The notes under the pieces are model-generated. The model was not told the DNA's origin. It made no database searches and saw only the letters and a program-made list of their open reading frames with translations. The translations under genes and the position numbers were made by a program. A stretch of DNA of 59,786 nucleotides from Ichthyophonus hoferi (Eukaryota > Opisthokonta > Ichthyosporea > Ichthyophonida > Ichthyophonidae): NCBI GenBank assembly GCA_002751075.1, contig NAOQ01000214.1, forward strand, positions 37,988 through 97,773, in the 5' to 3' direction. Below, piece after piece: positions 1 to 13,299 of the stretch. The first letter of the stretch is position 1; each line of letters starts with the position of its first letter.

Positions 1-55
1 AGGTATATATTTAAAGATAAATAATTAAGGTAGGTAGGGGTAGAATATATTGATG

Positions 56-3000
56 TCAGAAACCCTTCGGGCTGCTACAGAAACTGTAACCTATATAACA
101 TGATTCCATTTACAGTATGTGTATGTTTTTTGCATATGCCATCTTTTGACAAACAACTACTACTATCAAATAATATTCAAATGGTAGACAAAAAGGGAAG
201 GGGTTGCCGAGTTATGTAATACAATATTAATCCTACTTAGACTAGGAGAAAAGGCAAAAACAAAGTATGCAATAGAAAGAACGAATAAAGAAAATAATGA
301 AATAATACTAAGAATAAAACAAACAAACAAAAGTGAAACGGACAATCAAATAACACAAAGAAAAAACCAAATAAAACCAAATAAAAAACATTAACAGATG
401 AATATATGTGGTGTCCCACAGGCAACCAACAACAACAATAGCACCATGCACCACCGCAGAAAGTAGTACATGTACATGTAGAAATAGTCAAGGTTAGGCA
501 GATAGACAGATAGACAGATACCGAGACAAGCATGCACACAGGTAGGTACATACCTCGAGCTACTAGAACTACTCTCACTAGGACTGCGACCTCGACGAGC
601 TCTCTGTGCCTCAGCCACCAGTTCAGCCATACCCTCAACGCCTGCACCAAGCCTCCCTGCCTCACTAGGCCCCTTTGCCTTACTTGGCCCCCGTGGTTTT
701 TTGGGTACCTCTGTGACCTCTCGCACGTAGCTGTACAGCAAGGCCTCAGTGGTTAGCCAGTTGGTCTTAATAACATGACTGTTGTAATAAGCCTATTGCT
801 ATAAAATAAAAGGTATTATCTGTTATGCGTCCAGATAGGCTTACAAGAATAAGGACTAAGTTGTATATGACTGGTCTACAATAAATTTTGACGTTGCTAT
901 TATCTGCATTATTAAAGAATATATTTCTCAATAAGAAATATGCATGTAGATATACATATATGAATATGACTATAACAAGTATCTGCATCCGACCTAGTGT
1001 ATGTAAATATCACTCTAGCCCCATTCGTCTCCCATTATATCATGTAGAGGTACATACTTATCTAACATTCGCAAGGTCAAGGGGTCTAGTGAGTCTATAT
1101 CAATCTCGAGTTCTTCCGCAGGGCAGTGCTTAAGAGGAGGTATGCGTTCTTGAATAATATTCACTAAGGCTGGAATTTTATCCGCTGTGACCATCATCCA
1201 ATCACAACAGTTAGTGCTAAGTAGATATAGAAATATAGGAAGGTCGACCAGTGTATACTCGAGTATTACTGGTGGGTTAATTAAGACGGGAAGAGGAACA
1301 GGGGCAGACATAAAAGAAGAAAAAAAATACATATAAATACATTGATGAAGAACCCATGGTGATATGTAAGAAGAACCAGTTGGAAAACAATGTACAGTCC
1401 CTAAAAAAACACACATACCTAAAGTGCAAGAGACAAACAAGAAATATGAATGGAAAGAGAATCCAAAAGAGATAAATATAGAAATAGAAGAAACTAATAA
1501 ATTAACTAACAAGAATGACTGGCATTTGGCTAATTCCACTTACGAGCTAGTCTATTTATAGCACAGCTTAAACGTCGTTTCTCCTCAAAGCTCATAGGTC
1601 GCGGATCCATTACTTTGCCCTTGGCCTTCTTTGTTCTGGGGGTAGACAGCATAGAATGGTCCTCTGTGCGGTGCTCATACACATCGTATTTTCGCTTTTT
1701 CGTTTTGCTAACCTATAGGCACATAGGATATATAAGTAAAAAAAAGAAAAAAGAAAAAAAGAAAAAGAAAGAAACTAACAAAAAATCGCATAGATAGCTA
1801 GAGATCGGACCTAAACAACAGCTAAGCCACAGGTACGTACTTTAGGCTGCTTGGTCCTTCTTTTGGTACCTGAAGCAGACCCTACAGATGAAGTAGAAGT
1901 GGTTCTCTGCTTAGTTCCAAGCTTCTGTCCTGTGATGGGATGGCGCCTATCTCCCAAAGATGATTTTCGCTCAAGCTGTGTGGTAGACCCAGCCGAGAGA
2001 TTGGATTTGCGTTCTTTGCTTCCTGATTTGGAATTGGTACTACCCCGACGACTGGAGGAGATAAATAAGCATACATATAAGAATTGGAATCAATTGGCCA
2101 ATAAAGATACACCATCTGTCTGATGTGCGCTAATCTGGTCAATGACTGGCTTCCATCTCATAACAGTTCTCTATACCTTCTAAATGTATTAAGAAACACT
2201 ATAGATCTCCACACAAAAAAGTTGTAAACCAATACGTGTGTATATATCATTAATTACTATTGGATAACTTCTCTCTTAGAGAAAAGAGAAATAACCATGT
2301 GGCCAACAGAAATCAACCACAAGCCAAATGTACTAATGCAAATATCAGCTAAGCAGGGTAGTCAATAACCAGAGATATATAAGTCTAACATACGAGAGAT
2401 TTAAAACAGAAGAAAAATATATATACAGCATGGAAAGAGAGAATAATTAAAATATGTTAACACATAAGAAACGCAGTGTAACTTAATTACTTAATTCTTT
2501 AAGTCGATAAAGAAACCCTCGCGCAAGAAAGCAAACCTAACCCTCTATTATCGGGTAAGTAGTACATTTACAACAATACGCTATAAATCATCACATATCA
2601 CACTGCAATGCAACCTAAGCCAGTGCCCACCTGGTAGTCTTGGCATTGTCGCTTTTACTTAATTCTGCGATACTACCCTGTAACATCTGTACCATTACCT
2701 GAAGTTCTTCTAGCTTTTGCTTGCGGGCCAGTTCCTCTGGATCCTATCCATGGTGAGATTAATATAGATGGTAGTGGTATATGATTTTAATATGAATTAT
2801 ATGCACATGCATAGGAGAGAAACAACATCGACTAGCAGGCAGTCAGGAAATATCGAGGCACGATATATCATTATGGAACCCATCCGTTCACCAATCAAAG
2901 CTCCATATAAAATACAAAATACAAAACTCCCTTCACCATATTTCCTAATTCACTAACCCCTTGACACTACACGTACAGAAATATACTGAACTAATATATC

Positions 3001-6000
3001 TTACATCTCGTCCTATTGTAGCATAGACTAACAATTATTGTTTCGTGTATAACTGTATAACACTAGTGCACATAATCTCTATCATATAACCTAACCACTC
3101 TCTCTCCCATCCTCCTGCCTTACCCCTTGTTCCTCATCCCCCTCCTCATCCTCATCCCCTCCCTCTACATCTTCGTCTTCGTCTGACGAGGAGGAAGACG
3201 AATCAGCGTCTGAGGCACCATTGTCATCCGGTAGGAGCGCATATTTAAGTTCGAATACATCTTGTAGTTGTCTACCTGCCTCAAAGACTTCTGTCTTAGC
3301 CGGGTTGTAGCGATAACAATTGGTGAACATTAACCGCATATCTGAGGCAAACTCGGCAGGCTATACGAATGGAAGAGAAAAAAAGAGAAAGAGATAGGTA
3401 GGCAGGTAGGTGAGTAGATAGATAGATAGATAAAAAAGAAATATATTATCTTATATCCAAGACAACACAATATAATATAATACAACGCAAGATAAAGCTG
3501 TAAGATACATACCGAACGATACTCCCCCGTTTCCAACTTCTTTTTAATAAGAGAGAGGTCGACAGGGGTCTTGATAATAGTGTGATAGTCGGGTAGGCCT
3601 AAGGCCACCGGGTCAACTGGCTCGTAGAAAGGCCATGCAAGTTTTTGATGTTTCTTTGAATAAAACTCTTTAATAATATTGAGACAGAAACGGAGTTGTG
3701 GGGAAAGGCGGACTTTACGTGACGTCTCGAATGTAAGATGTTCGGGTTTGTTGCTCTTCTGTTATTGGAATAATTGAACATGAATTATTAAAATAGTCTA
3801 ACTATCGCAATTAACCTTCCCTTTCCCACCCCCCTGCTGCTGATTCATGTCTCTACCAATGAGGATTTAGATCATTTGATTTTAATATATATATGCACAT
3901 AATCGCCAATAGACTAGATCCATGCATACATGTATGCATCGTGTATGTATGTATGCATGCATGTATGCACATAAGTAAGTAAGTATGCATGTATAGTTGG
4001 ATGAACTGCTATACCAGATGGACTACTCTATATTTAAGTGTATTACTACTACCTGTCTACACATCCATTGGTCCATTAAAACACGAGAGGGGATGGCTTA
4101 CCCTTTTCCCCCTCTTTCCATTCTCTGTTTCTAGGGGTAAACCGTTTGGTGCGGCTTCTATGTGATTAAGTGTAGTTCCACCACCATACATGTCTGACAT
4201 TCCCAACACTTATTAGATTGTGATATCATCACATACCTATAGGTAATAACTATATATATGAATGATATATGGGCTTGTAAATAAGCTAGAAAATAAAGCT
4301 GTGTAAAATATAAAATATAAAGAACATGAATGTGAAAGCGAACGTATCTAAGATATACTTTCCAACATAAATACACAGAGATACGCCTAAACCCACCCAC
4401 CCAATCCATATTATTCTATACTACGCTTACACACTAAACAAGTATTTTTATCTATCTATGTATGTACCTACCTGTTCCACGTTTGCCAGACTTCTTGCCT
4501 GCAGAAGGGGTGCCCTGCTTAATTACAATTGGGGCAACAGCCTTTTTACTATCCTTTTTACTAGTTGTTCGCGTCTTTGTACTACTTCTACGCTCTTGAG
4601 TATAAGCAGAAGTATCCTCCGGGACCCGAAGGGTCTCACCATCCTTTGGCATGGCTGCCATTAGACGTTGGAACTGTCGCTCGACCGCATCACACATGGC
4701 CACAATCTCCGTGCCTGGTTTGTTGTATAGCCGACAGTTGTCTAAGACAAGCTGGGAGGTAAGATGGTAAGGTAAATAATTGGGTGATGTAATTCCAAGA
4801 GTATATGATATAAAATACATAGAAATAAAAATAAAAATAGAAAGGGAATAGGTGTTTGGTGGAAAGTAAATAAAAATAAATCATCTAGTGGGAACTATAA
4901 GGTCTGAGGGTGTCCTCTGTGGTGTGATTGATAAGATGTAGTATGTGATATATAGTACGTAGTGCGTGATATATAGTATGTGATATATAGTACACAGTAT
5001 GTGATATATAGTACGTAGTATGTGATATATAGTATGTAGTATGTGATACATAGTACGTAGTATGTGATATATAGTATGTAGTATGTGATATATAGTACGC
5101 AGTATGTGATATATAACATGTAGTATGCGATATATAATATATAGTATGTGATATAGAATATTTAATAATGTGATATAGAATATTTAATAATGTGATATAC
5201 AGTATGTAGTACGTAGTATATAATACGTGGTATATGAACTGTGATACCTATTATGTGATTCATGATAGGTAGTATATAGTGTATTATGTGATGTGTGATA
5301 TATGAAACCATGGCGACAACAGATAAGCCTTATATGGTAAATTACAGGTCATGACATCACCTGTATATCACTGGCTACATCTTCAGGCAACTGATATTCC
5401 AATCGGGCCAGTTTAGCCTTGACCAGGCCTAGATCCATGGGATGTTTAATGATGGTGATATAATCGGGAAGGTTAAGAGCTACTGGGTCCACTGCCTTAT
5501 GAAACGGCCATGAATCTGGATTGGCCCAGAGTGCCTGTGAAAATATGTGTTACGTGTGTTGTGTAATACGGTCACAATAAGTAAAACGCGATATAGACCA
5601 GTATGTATTGCGTATATGGTAGGTTATGCACATGTTGTTGTAATATTGTGATTGGGTTTTTCGCTTTTGCTTTTATATGTAATTGTAATTGTACTATTTT
5701 ACTTGTATTGTTTATGTACATGTATATGGATCTGTATGCGTATTATGTGTATTGTAAATGTATGAAATATATACATTATATGTGTAACTATTCGTACAAG
5801 TATGGTTTTAATTACTAAAGGTTTTATACCATGACGGTTACCATATGGGACAGCAATAAGGAAATAATAGATAACAGGATTACCACATACCGGAAGTACA
5901 ATCTTTTCATAGTACTTCAACTGATGCTGGTGAAGTCTACGATTTTTTATTCCGCTCAACATGTCCTAAAGAAAGAGAGAGAGAGAAATGATGGAGAAAA

Positions 6001-6718
6001 GAAAATATAGATAGAGTGTGTGCTGTGTCAAGGTCGTCCTTAAATTGTCTGTATAAAAGCTTAGACCAATTCAATGGCGGTCTTGTCAACAGCACAGTAG
6101 CCAATTGGGTTGTAACTATAAAATGGTATAAGTCTTACAAACACAGTAATTATCACAAATAGTGTAGATATACAGTGAGGACAACACTATCCTAGTACCA
6201 CAAGAAGTCCCACTGATGGACTGGTTATTATCTCCCAATTGTATATATAGGGAAAAGAAAGATAAGACTAACTCTATAAGCAGGACCCTGCCACGTTAAA
6301 TATATATATAAAAATAAATGAAAAATAAAAATAAATATAGTTCATAAAATGATAATTGACCCTGCACACACAGTGGGCCATCTGTGGGTAATTTATATTT
6401 AAAATGGTTTTAACAAAGTAAGTCAAACAAAAGTGCGCCGCTCTCTTTGCATATTAAAAAAAATACAATCACAACCCTGTGTATAATATATAATATAATA
6501 GCAATTAAAAAGTAATCCTTTTAGCAAACAATTAACTAGAAATAATGAAAAGGAAGACAAACAAATATAAAATATTAAAGGTCCTCTAAATAAAACCTTG
6601 AAGACTAATAAAATGCAAACGAATAAAGGCAAGAAAAGGATGAAGTATTGAATCAAGATATGGCGCATACCGGCCCAGGGACATCCAGGGTGTCCGAGAC
6701 AGCTGCCTTTGGCTGCAT
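56..6718 (-). CDS. BET-family double bromodomain protein (BRD2/3/4 type), 13 coding exons
   Basis: Nuclear reader of acetylated histones that recruits transcription machinery. Coding exons in transcript order: 6718-6671, 5965-5891, 5534-5361, 4751-4472, 4157-4102, 3758-3513, 3360-3124, 2743-2631, 2051-1841, 1712-1544, 1184-1058, 730-554, 74-56. All junctions are GT..AG with agreeing phases and sum to 643 codons plus stop. Bromodomain 1 covers about residues 20-125, with a WPF shelf at 50-52 and the acetyl-lysine Asn in YNKPGTEI (N109). Bromodomain 2 covers about 225-345, with WPF at 253-255 and Asn in YRYNPAK (N312). An acidic Ser/Asp/Glu stretch follows, then a short coiled coil ([13 protein letters not shown]), a basic Ser-rich linker, and the NET domain from [10 protein letters not shown] to [16 protein letters not shown] (about 519-580). 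The tail is Ser/Arg-rich. An in-frame TAG upstream of the ATG supports the start. No long BRD4-type C-terminal extension is seen. The last 19-base exon is the least certain. Which vertebrate BET it matches best cannot be decided by eye. Confidence 0.93.
4930..5300. repeat. AT-rich minisatellite in the BET gene intron
   Basis: Tandem array of imperfect units of roughly 18-22 bases built on gtatgtgatatatagtac, repeated more than ten times with drift toward the right-hand end. It lies inside the intron (4752-5360) that splits bromodomain 1. It creates a false open frame of Tyr/Ile/Leu-rich sequence on the minus strand. Confidence 0.9.
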
Positions 6719-7436
6719 GACTAACCGAGGTGTGAACTATTGGGGAGGCCTCGGAATTTACTACCAATATAATCCATAAGCTGTCAATCAAATGCCCTCA
6801 CACGGGGTCTTTAGACTAGGCAAACCTTGAATTCTGCCCTGTGGGTAAATTGATGAGAAGAGGTTTGCATGCCCTGTAAATAAAGATGTATTGTGTTTTG
6901 TTTTTGTTTCTTTTTGACGTCATGTGTTCATGGACAGACTTATAAAATATTCTGAAATACTTTGGGCCGGGGTCTGATTACCTCATGCATACTCCACTTC
7001 AGTCTCACAGGCAACATTTATAGACAACAGCTGGGTTCTACTATGTTTTTACAAGCGTATATTGTAAAGTGGGGAAGGAATTCCATGTACTTCCCACAAA
7101 TCTTTATTTGATAAAATAACCAGTACGGAGGCCGTGTTGCAGTAAGTAGTACAGGGTGGACAGTAAATCGGGTCAGCCAGTGACGCGCAATCAGTGAAGT
7201 GAAAAGGTGAGTGATAAATTTCTCAATGTTGTAAAATAATATAACAATATATAATGTGTACTATTATATAAATTGATAAACACGGGATGATAAAATATTT
7301 AATAAATTGCTTGAAATGAAAAGGTAGGTAGAAAGAGCGGCACTGGGGTATTGTGTATATGTAGTACGTATGCTTCGGGTGTAAAATTGTGATACCGGGA
7401 AGAAATGCTCCGTCAATCCTACAACATGCGTATTAC

Positions 7437-7442
<6 letters not shown>

Positions 7443-7484
<42 letters not shown>

Positions 7485-7493
7485 GTATGTATA
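7443..7493. repeat. (TA)n followed by (TATG)n microsatellite
   Basis: About 30 bases of uninterrupted TA dinucleotides run directly into five or six gtat tetramers. Confidence 0.95.
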
Positions 7494-9734
7494 CCTCAGT
7501 GCCCTCGTCCTACCCACCTTTACGCTTGACGCCGCTTGCTAGACCTAGTATATAGAAATATAATATATATATATATATAATCTCAAAAATATTAGGCCAT
7601 AAAATTAGAAAAATGTTAAAAATAAAGCACCAAATTCTAAAAAGCGACAAATACCTTATAAACCAAATTATCCGATTCCTCTAGTAAGACCTATACCCCT
7701 ACAAATTGATTCAAATGTGAGGGGCAAACGGTCGTGCAAGAACATAAAATACGTGTTTGACATCACAGCCTTCACGTGCAAAAATCTTGTTTCTTCCGAT
7801 CGCAGCCATTTTATTGGTTAAGATTTAATCCGATCACTAATCGAGTTGTATTATTTGGTTGTTAAATTAACTGATTACCATAATGGGTCGAGTCACCGTG
7901 AAAACGGTCAGGTTCAACTGCTCTCTGATTTGCGCCTAACCCGATAATACCTTTGATAGAGCCATATGTATGGCTAAGGGTCATTAATTTCAAAGTACGT
8001 AACTCCTATCTCAAACAAATTAATATACAGTTGACATTGTGCTGCTTTATGAACCAACATAAAAAATATATTTGTCTAATAATTTTGTTTTGCATTTGCC
8101 ACAATTCAAAAATATCTGCTTATTATTCCAGTTTTCTAATAATTTTGATATTTAAAGCTTTTTATTTGTTTTCAAACATAGCTAAATGTCTATTTTTTTT
8201 GTTTTTGTCCTTTTTTGAAATGTTTTGAATATAAACCTACCATTTAAAAATTTTCTCTTGCGGTTGGTTTTTCAAATTTATTATGACGTTGAACTGCCGC
8301 TTTAGCATCTGATTCGACCCGATTCTAGTAATGCCTATTCGCATACTTTATGTGGCGTGCTGATTCATGCTTAATTTGATTGAACAGATTAGAATTAATT
8401 GAGAAATAGTTACTCCGATTGGTATGATCATTAAACGTTGTGTCCAGCAGTATGCTATGTTTTATTTTTATCTTCCACCTTTTTGGCTCCCTGATCGAAT
8501 CCAGAAAGCAATAATAAATTGCAATGCATTAACCCACGATATCTTTATAGCCCAAGTCCTAATTTAAGGGTTTAATAGAAAGGTGTAATGTAACTAGATT
8601 TGAATGTTTGGTTAAAAACCAAAAAAATAGGGCTCTTAGTCAGAATATAAAAACCCGTACAATAAAAGTTATTGTCTACGTGTGCTCTGAATATATCGTT
8701 GCGTTCATTTTTTGTCGTTGAGCCTCCTAAATTCACTGGTACATAAAAAAGATATAAAATGCTTTAAATTTCCATTTATTTTATACACTGGGTTTTGTAG
8801 CTTTTTCCTACTGCCTTTCCAGCATTTATGCAAATTATACCTGAAGGAGGCCTGGCCTTCCTCAAGGTATTTGTAGTCTGAAGATAACACAAAAAAACAT
8901 CGCTGGTTTTAATCGTTGTACTTTTAATGGTTTATTTGCAGGTCGGCCCCATGGAATTTGGTATAAATCAAGCTGTATTTTGGAAGAGGTATATCGACAG
9001 TTTGCTTATTTTTTTTCCCCCAAGTCTCCAAAAACCAAAATGAGTTGACCACAATGGTACATGGTTTTTTCGTCTTGTTAGTATAATATAGTTGATCTTA
9101 AAGAATGTACTTAGAGAAGTGATGATTCTAATTTTGATCATTACATTCCATTCAGACTTGGACACGCGTTGTCTTTTAGGGCATTGTACAGTAAATAAGC
9201 AGAAGGCTATTACCTACCTTAAAAGATAAACTTGCTCTTCTGCACACCTACAGTTAATTGTTCCTATGTGGATCAATATTTATGCATTTTAGTTGTGTAG
9301 CTAGCTACTTGTGACTAGAAAAAAAAACTGTATTCTTGGATGGTCCTCGTTGGTAGAATTTAAGTGGATATATTATTCCCGCACTTGTGGATAGATATAT
9401 CTTATATATTTATATTCCTGTACATAATGTTAAGACTGACTGTTGTCACTTGTTCAATGAGGCTTTTGTATGAGCTTGCACAATATTGTCTATGGAACAA
9501 TCTAGGCAAGAACCTTCTTCTAAAAGCCGTCAACTAAAGTATTTAAGGGCAAACGTAAAAATACAGAAAGACTTAAGACTTTGCTTCGACAACGCTGGAT
9601 GAGAATTTCCTGTTTGGTATTATATTCCAACACGTTGCTTGAGTCAACGTTGTGAGATATCTCTTACCATGCATAGCAACGTGAAAGGCTTCTATTTGGT
9701 TTCTATTTCAAGCCAAATAGTCTCAGCTCGGATT

Positions 9735-9812
9735 GCTAATTAACACCAATAGATCATACCAACCAACTATTTTTCCAGATTACATATATAATAATAATTG
9801 CTAATAATATTA
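9735..9812 (+). mobile_element. Short fragment resembling the LTR-like repeat at 33 and 55 kb
   Basis: The stretch reading ggattgctaattaacaccaa, then a cagat/gatca step, then ccagattacatata with repeated ataata parallels the right-hand part of the terminal repeats at 33.4 kb, 55.0 kb and 55.95 kb (ggattgccgtttaacaccaa ... cccaggttacataa). Only this short piece is recognisable; it is a degraded fossil. Confidence 0.4.
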
Positions 9813-12800
9813 AAAATGAGGATAACCAATGGTCATTTTAAACCACATAGAGTATTTTACTAGAATGAACTGAACTGAACAAACTTGGGTGGATAAACGT
9901 TAGACAAATTAAATGGTCGCTCATCCTCTGTTTCCCAATTTGGCGTTGTACAATTAGTGTTACTGGCCAATCACCGATTCTCTTCTATTGGTCACAGATT
10001 GATTAGAAACGAGTTTGACTCACTCGTCGTCAATGATATTGCCTGATGTTATCAGTTTGGATCTACTCATTGTCCGAGGATAAAGCTCTAAGAGTTAATA
10101 TCTACATAAATCTTACACGTGTTTATTAAAACAATAAAACAGATCAACCTATATCACAATGTACTTGTTCGAGTTTCTATTATCATTGGAAAATCTATCA
10201 TTACGAATATAAAAGTTAAACCTCGCTATATCAATCGGGAGTCCTCACTTTCTCAGCAGTTGGATAGTGATTTATAAACAGCTTTGCAAATGCAAACCAT
10301 ACATGTTGTGGTTTTTATCTAGTATAATGCAGCTTACAACTTATGCTCATGTTTCTGATTTGCATACTTGCTATCTTTAGTATTAAGTGTCCTCTTCGCA
10401 ACTAAAGAAGCATTGTTTCTCAAAGATCAGACTAAAATGTTCTCATTGCTTTTTTTTTCTGTTTTCTCTTACATTGCTCATAATAAAAAGATTGTTATTT
10501 TTTTGTTTGCTTAGTTTATGTTTATTTTCCCATTCGTGACTTAAACAATAAACTGGGTAAGCATTAAGTAACAGATTCGCTTCATGAAAGCAATATAAGA
10601 GAAAAGCCAGAGTGACAAAATTAATATAATTTAACTGGGGCTTCAAAAAAACAATAATTCTGTAGCTATAGGGTTATATACGCAATTAAAGATCAAGTAA
10701 GTGAGTACTTCCATTAGAAACATATTATTAGAAATAGAAAATGCTTTCTCCTAGATTGACAGGGCAGAATAAACTATATGCATTAGAAACAAGGTCTTAA
10801 AGTCACTAACTAATTGATTAGAATATAACGACTGCTGCAGATTGTAGTCAGGATTTAATCCTTCATATTTAGAACAACAGAATTTCATATGATAATAGTA
10901 AAAGATCTAATAGTGATGCCATGTAATAAGAAAAGAAGCCTTGGTACATAAATGAGCCCTACTAATAATTGCAAGTGCCAATCGTAGAACATCTTTAATG
11001 TTATGAACATTATCTATGCAGCACCTTTGTATACTAGTGGAAGCCGCGGTAAAACACGCCTTTTGGTAGAAACCAATGATACGCTATTTTTTATTAGAAT
11101 ATGCTTATCTTTAAATAATTATGATATTGATAGAGCATATAACGATTAAACTACTAATCCAGTAATATTGCAATGTAAATATATTTAATGATATCCCAGG
11201 AGGTTCTTATAAGCACGATTTATTTTTTGAAGATGATTACCGATATCTCTTCTTGGTAAATTGAAATGTTTGTTGCAAGTATTGTTTAAATGTAAACACA
11301 AGATACTTTAACAGAGAAACGGGAAAGTGGCGTGGTAATCGTCCTTTCAAGATTAGCAATTCTGGAGGGATGCCATGCAGTTTTCTTGGTCATCTCTTAC
11401 TGAGTTAATAGTTAAACATAGAACGAATATATTTTTACCATTTGGCATTCAGACTTGGCAGTGCTTTTGCCAATATTCTCAATTAAGGAGCAATCAGTAA
11501 GCAAACGCTCACTAAGTGAAGCAGTGTTATTTACCGTGGATTAGGTTAACTGTACAAGAATCTGACTCATACACATCACTTTTTATTTATATGTCAAAGA
11601 GGGTCTGCCTAAATTGTTAACATTGGGATTATGTAAGTCCTGTTGCAAAATCACAAGATCAATATCTATTCATATTATAATGAACTTAAGAACAGTTTCT
11701 AATGCATTTGAAAGAGATAGATTTCTTATTGGAACTATTCCGATCAAATGCCAATAATTAAAACAGTTCTTTACCTCCGATTGATTAAGATAATTCTCTT
11801 GATTCCTTTACGCAGATTTAGGTACTGCATAGAGAGATACTACAAAAACAATAACTCTGTTTGAATTTATCATAAATAAAACAAAAATAGTTTTAGTAAT
11901 TGAAAATGTTGAAGTCCCATTTGAACTTAATAATATTTAAATTATAAGATATGTTATTTAAGAAGCATCTAGCATATAATGCCACTTGTCACAACTTAGA
12001 TGGTGCTTTTAGAAAAGCAATGACATTGGGTATATTATGTAGTTACCATAAAAATCTGTGTTTTCTTTGATTATAATGATGATGGGAATGCATTCATTGA
12101 TGCTTTAATAGGAGAAATTCTGTTAGTATTGCTTTGCTATTAGGATCATGACGAGGAGCCATGAAGATCTATTGGGATCAACTTAAACAAAAGAAAGGTA
12201 CTTCTATTTGCTTTGGTGGTATAGTTAAGAAAATGTGGGGATTCAGTTTGTTGATGTTCAAATGCAGTATTAAGTTCATTTTTGTACATTAGATATATAG
12301 TAGACAATGACAATGATGGGTGTTTTATTTTTACCTTAAGTTGGTAGGGGTAAAGGTAATACACAAGGGTTTGCTTTCATAATGCAGAGAGAAAGTGTGT
12401 AATTAGACAGTTATATAATCATTATGATGCTCCTAGTATTTATTTCACATTCCACTCGTTAGCTCTTCAATTAATTACGGTATCCACATCATGCATTTAT
12501 TACGTCTGAGAATGCTGCGTAGGCTTTATATTTTTTTCCATATCATCTTCATATGCAGCTCTATCAAATCAGTAAATATTAGTGGAGTAGATATAAAACT
12601 GGATTCAAACTCATACAAAGTAAAGAAATATGCAAGCTCTATTTTGCACATTTATGTAGGTCATGTGGGCAATTCAAAGGGGTTTGCTATTATTTATTCC
12701 TGTATAATAAATATTATATCCACTACAAAATATCACCGACATTATCCACCAAACAGTAGTAAGGGACAATCTTTAGCACAGGATATGACTTTGCAGGAAG

Positions 12801-13299
12801 ATTAATAGAATATCTACCTGGCTTATTAAGCGTAGATGGAGACCATTCTTTTCTATAAGACTACTGTTTTTTTTTTTTTAAAAAAAAATGAGTTGCTCTA
12901 AAAACAAAAGTTGACCTAGCTTCAGTTTTCGTTTAACTGCACCTAGTAAACACATAATTCAATTCGGTCCAAGGGCACTATCACAACACTTATATATCTA
13001 TATATATCAATGATTCTAGAACACAATTAGGTAGATGTCGCTACTTCAAACATTAGCAATGGGTAGCGACAAACACATTTCTTCTGAATCAAGCCTAAAC
13101 ACGACAAAAGATTCTTAGCCTTAAACCACCTCAGGTTCATCAGTGCCATCCCAGGAACAACTGCAAAGAGGTAGAGGCGTAATAAAATAAAAAGAGCGTG
13201 AGACAGGGAAGTGATGAGGTACAGCCATCCAAAGTATATATGAAGGGAGGTCCTATGAGATGGGCAGTCATCTCAAAAGAGTAAAATCATGTCCCTCGT

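Larger units (their letters stand above)
6719..13299. other. Gene-poor AT-rich interval between the BET gene and CIAO2A
   Basis: No coding exon can be supported here. 6719-6860 should hold the 5' UTR of the BET gene; an acceptor-like site lies just above its start exon. A less AT-rich patch near 7080-7215 ends in a canonical donor (aaaaggtgagt) on the plus strand and could be a non-coding first exon, but no partner exon was found. 7443-7493 is an (AT)n/(GTAT)n microsatellite. The remaining reading frames (for example 7953-8228 and 12491-12805) are no longer than chance predicts at this base composition. Confidence 0.6.

Noticed and set aside
4895-5119. Tyr/Ile/Leu-rich minus-strand frame
   Set aside because: Pure translation of the minisatellite.
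12491-12805. 104-codon plus-strand frame
   Set aside because: Length within chance expectation and no recognisable motif.
13121-13160. Possible extra last exon of CIAO2A reading CSWDGTDEPEVV
   Set aside because: Its frame needs two bases carried over, but the only donor-like site in the preceding exon leaves one; that exon already has a stop at the length expected for the family.
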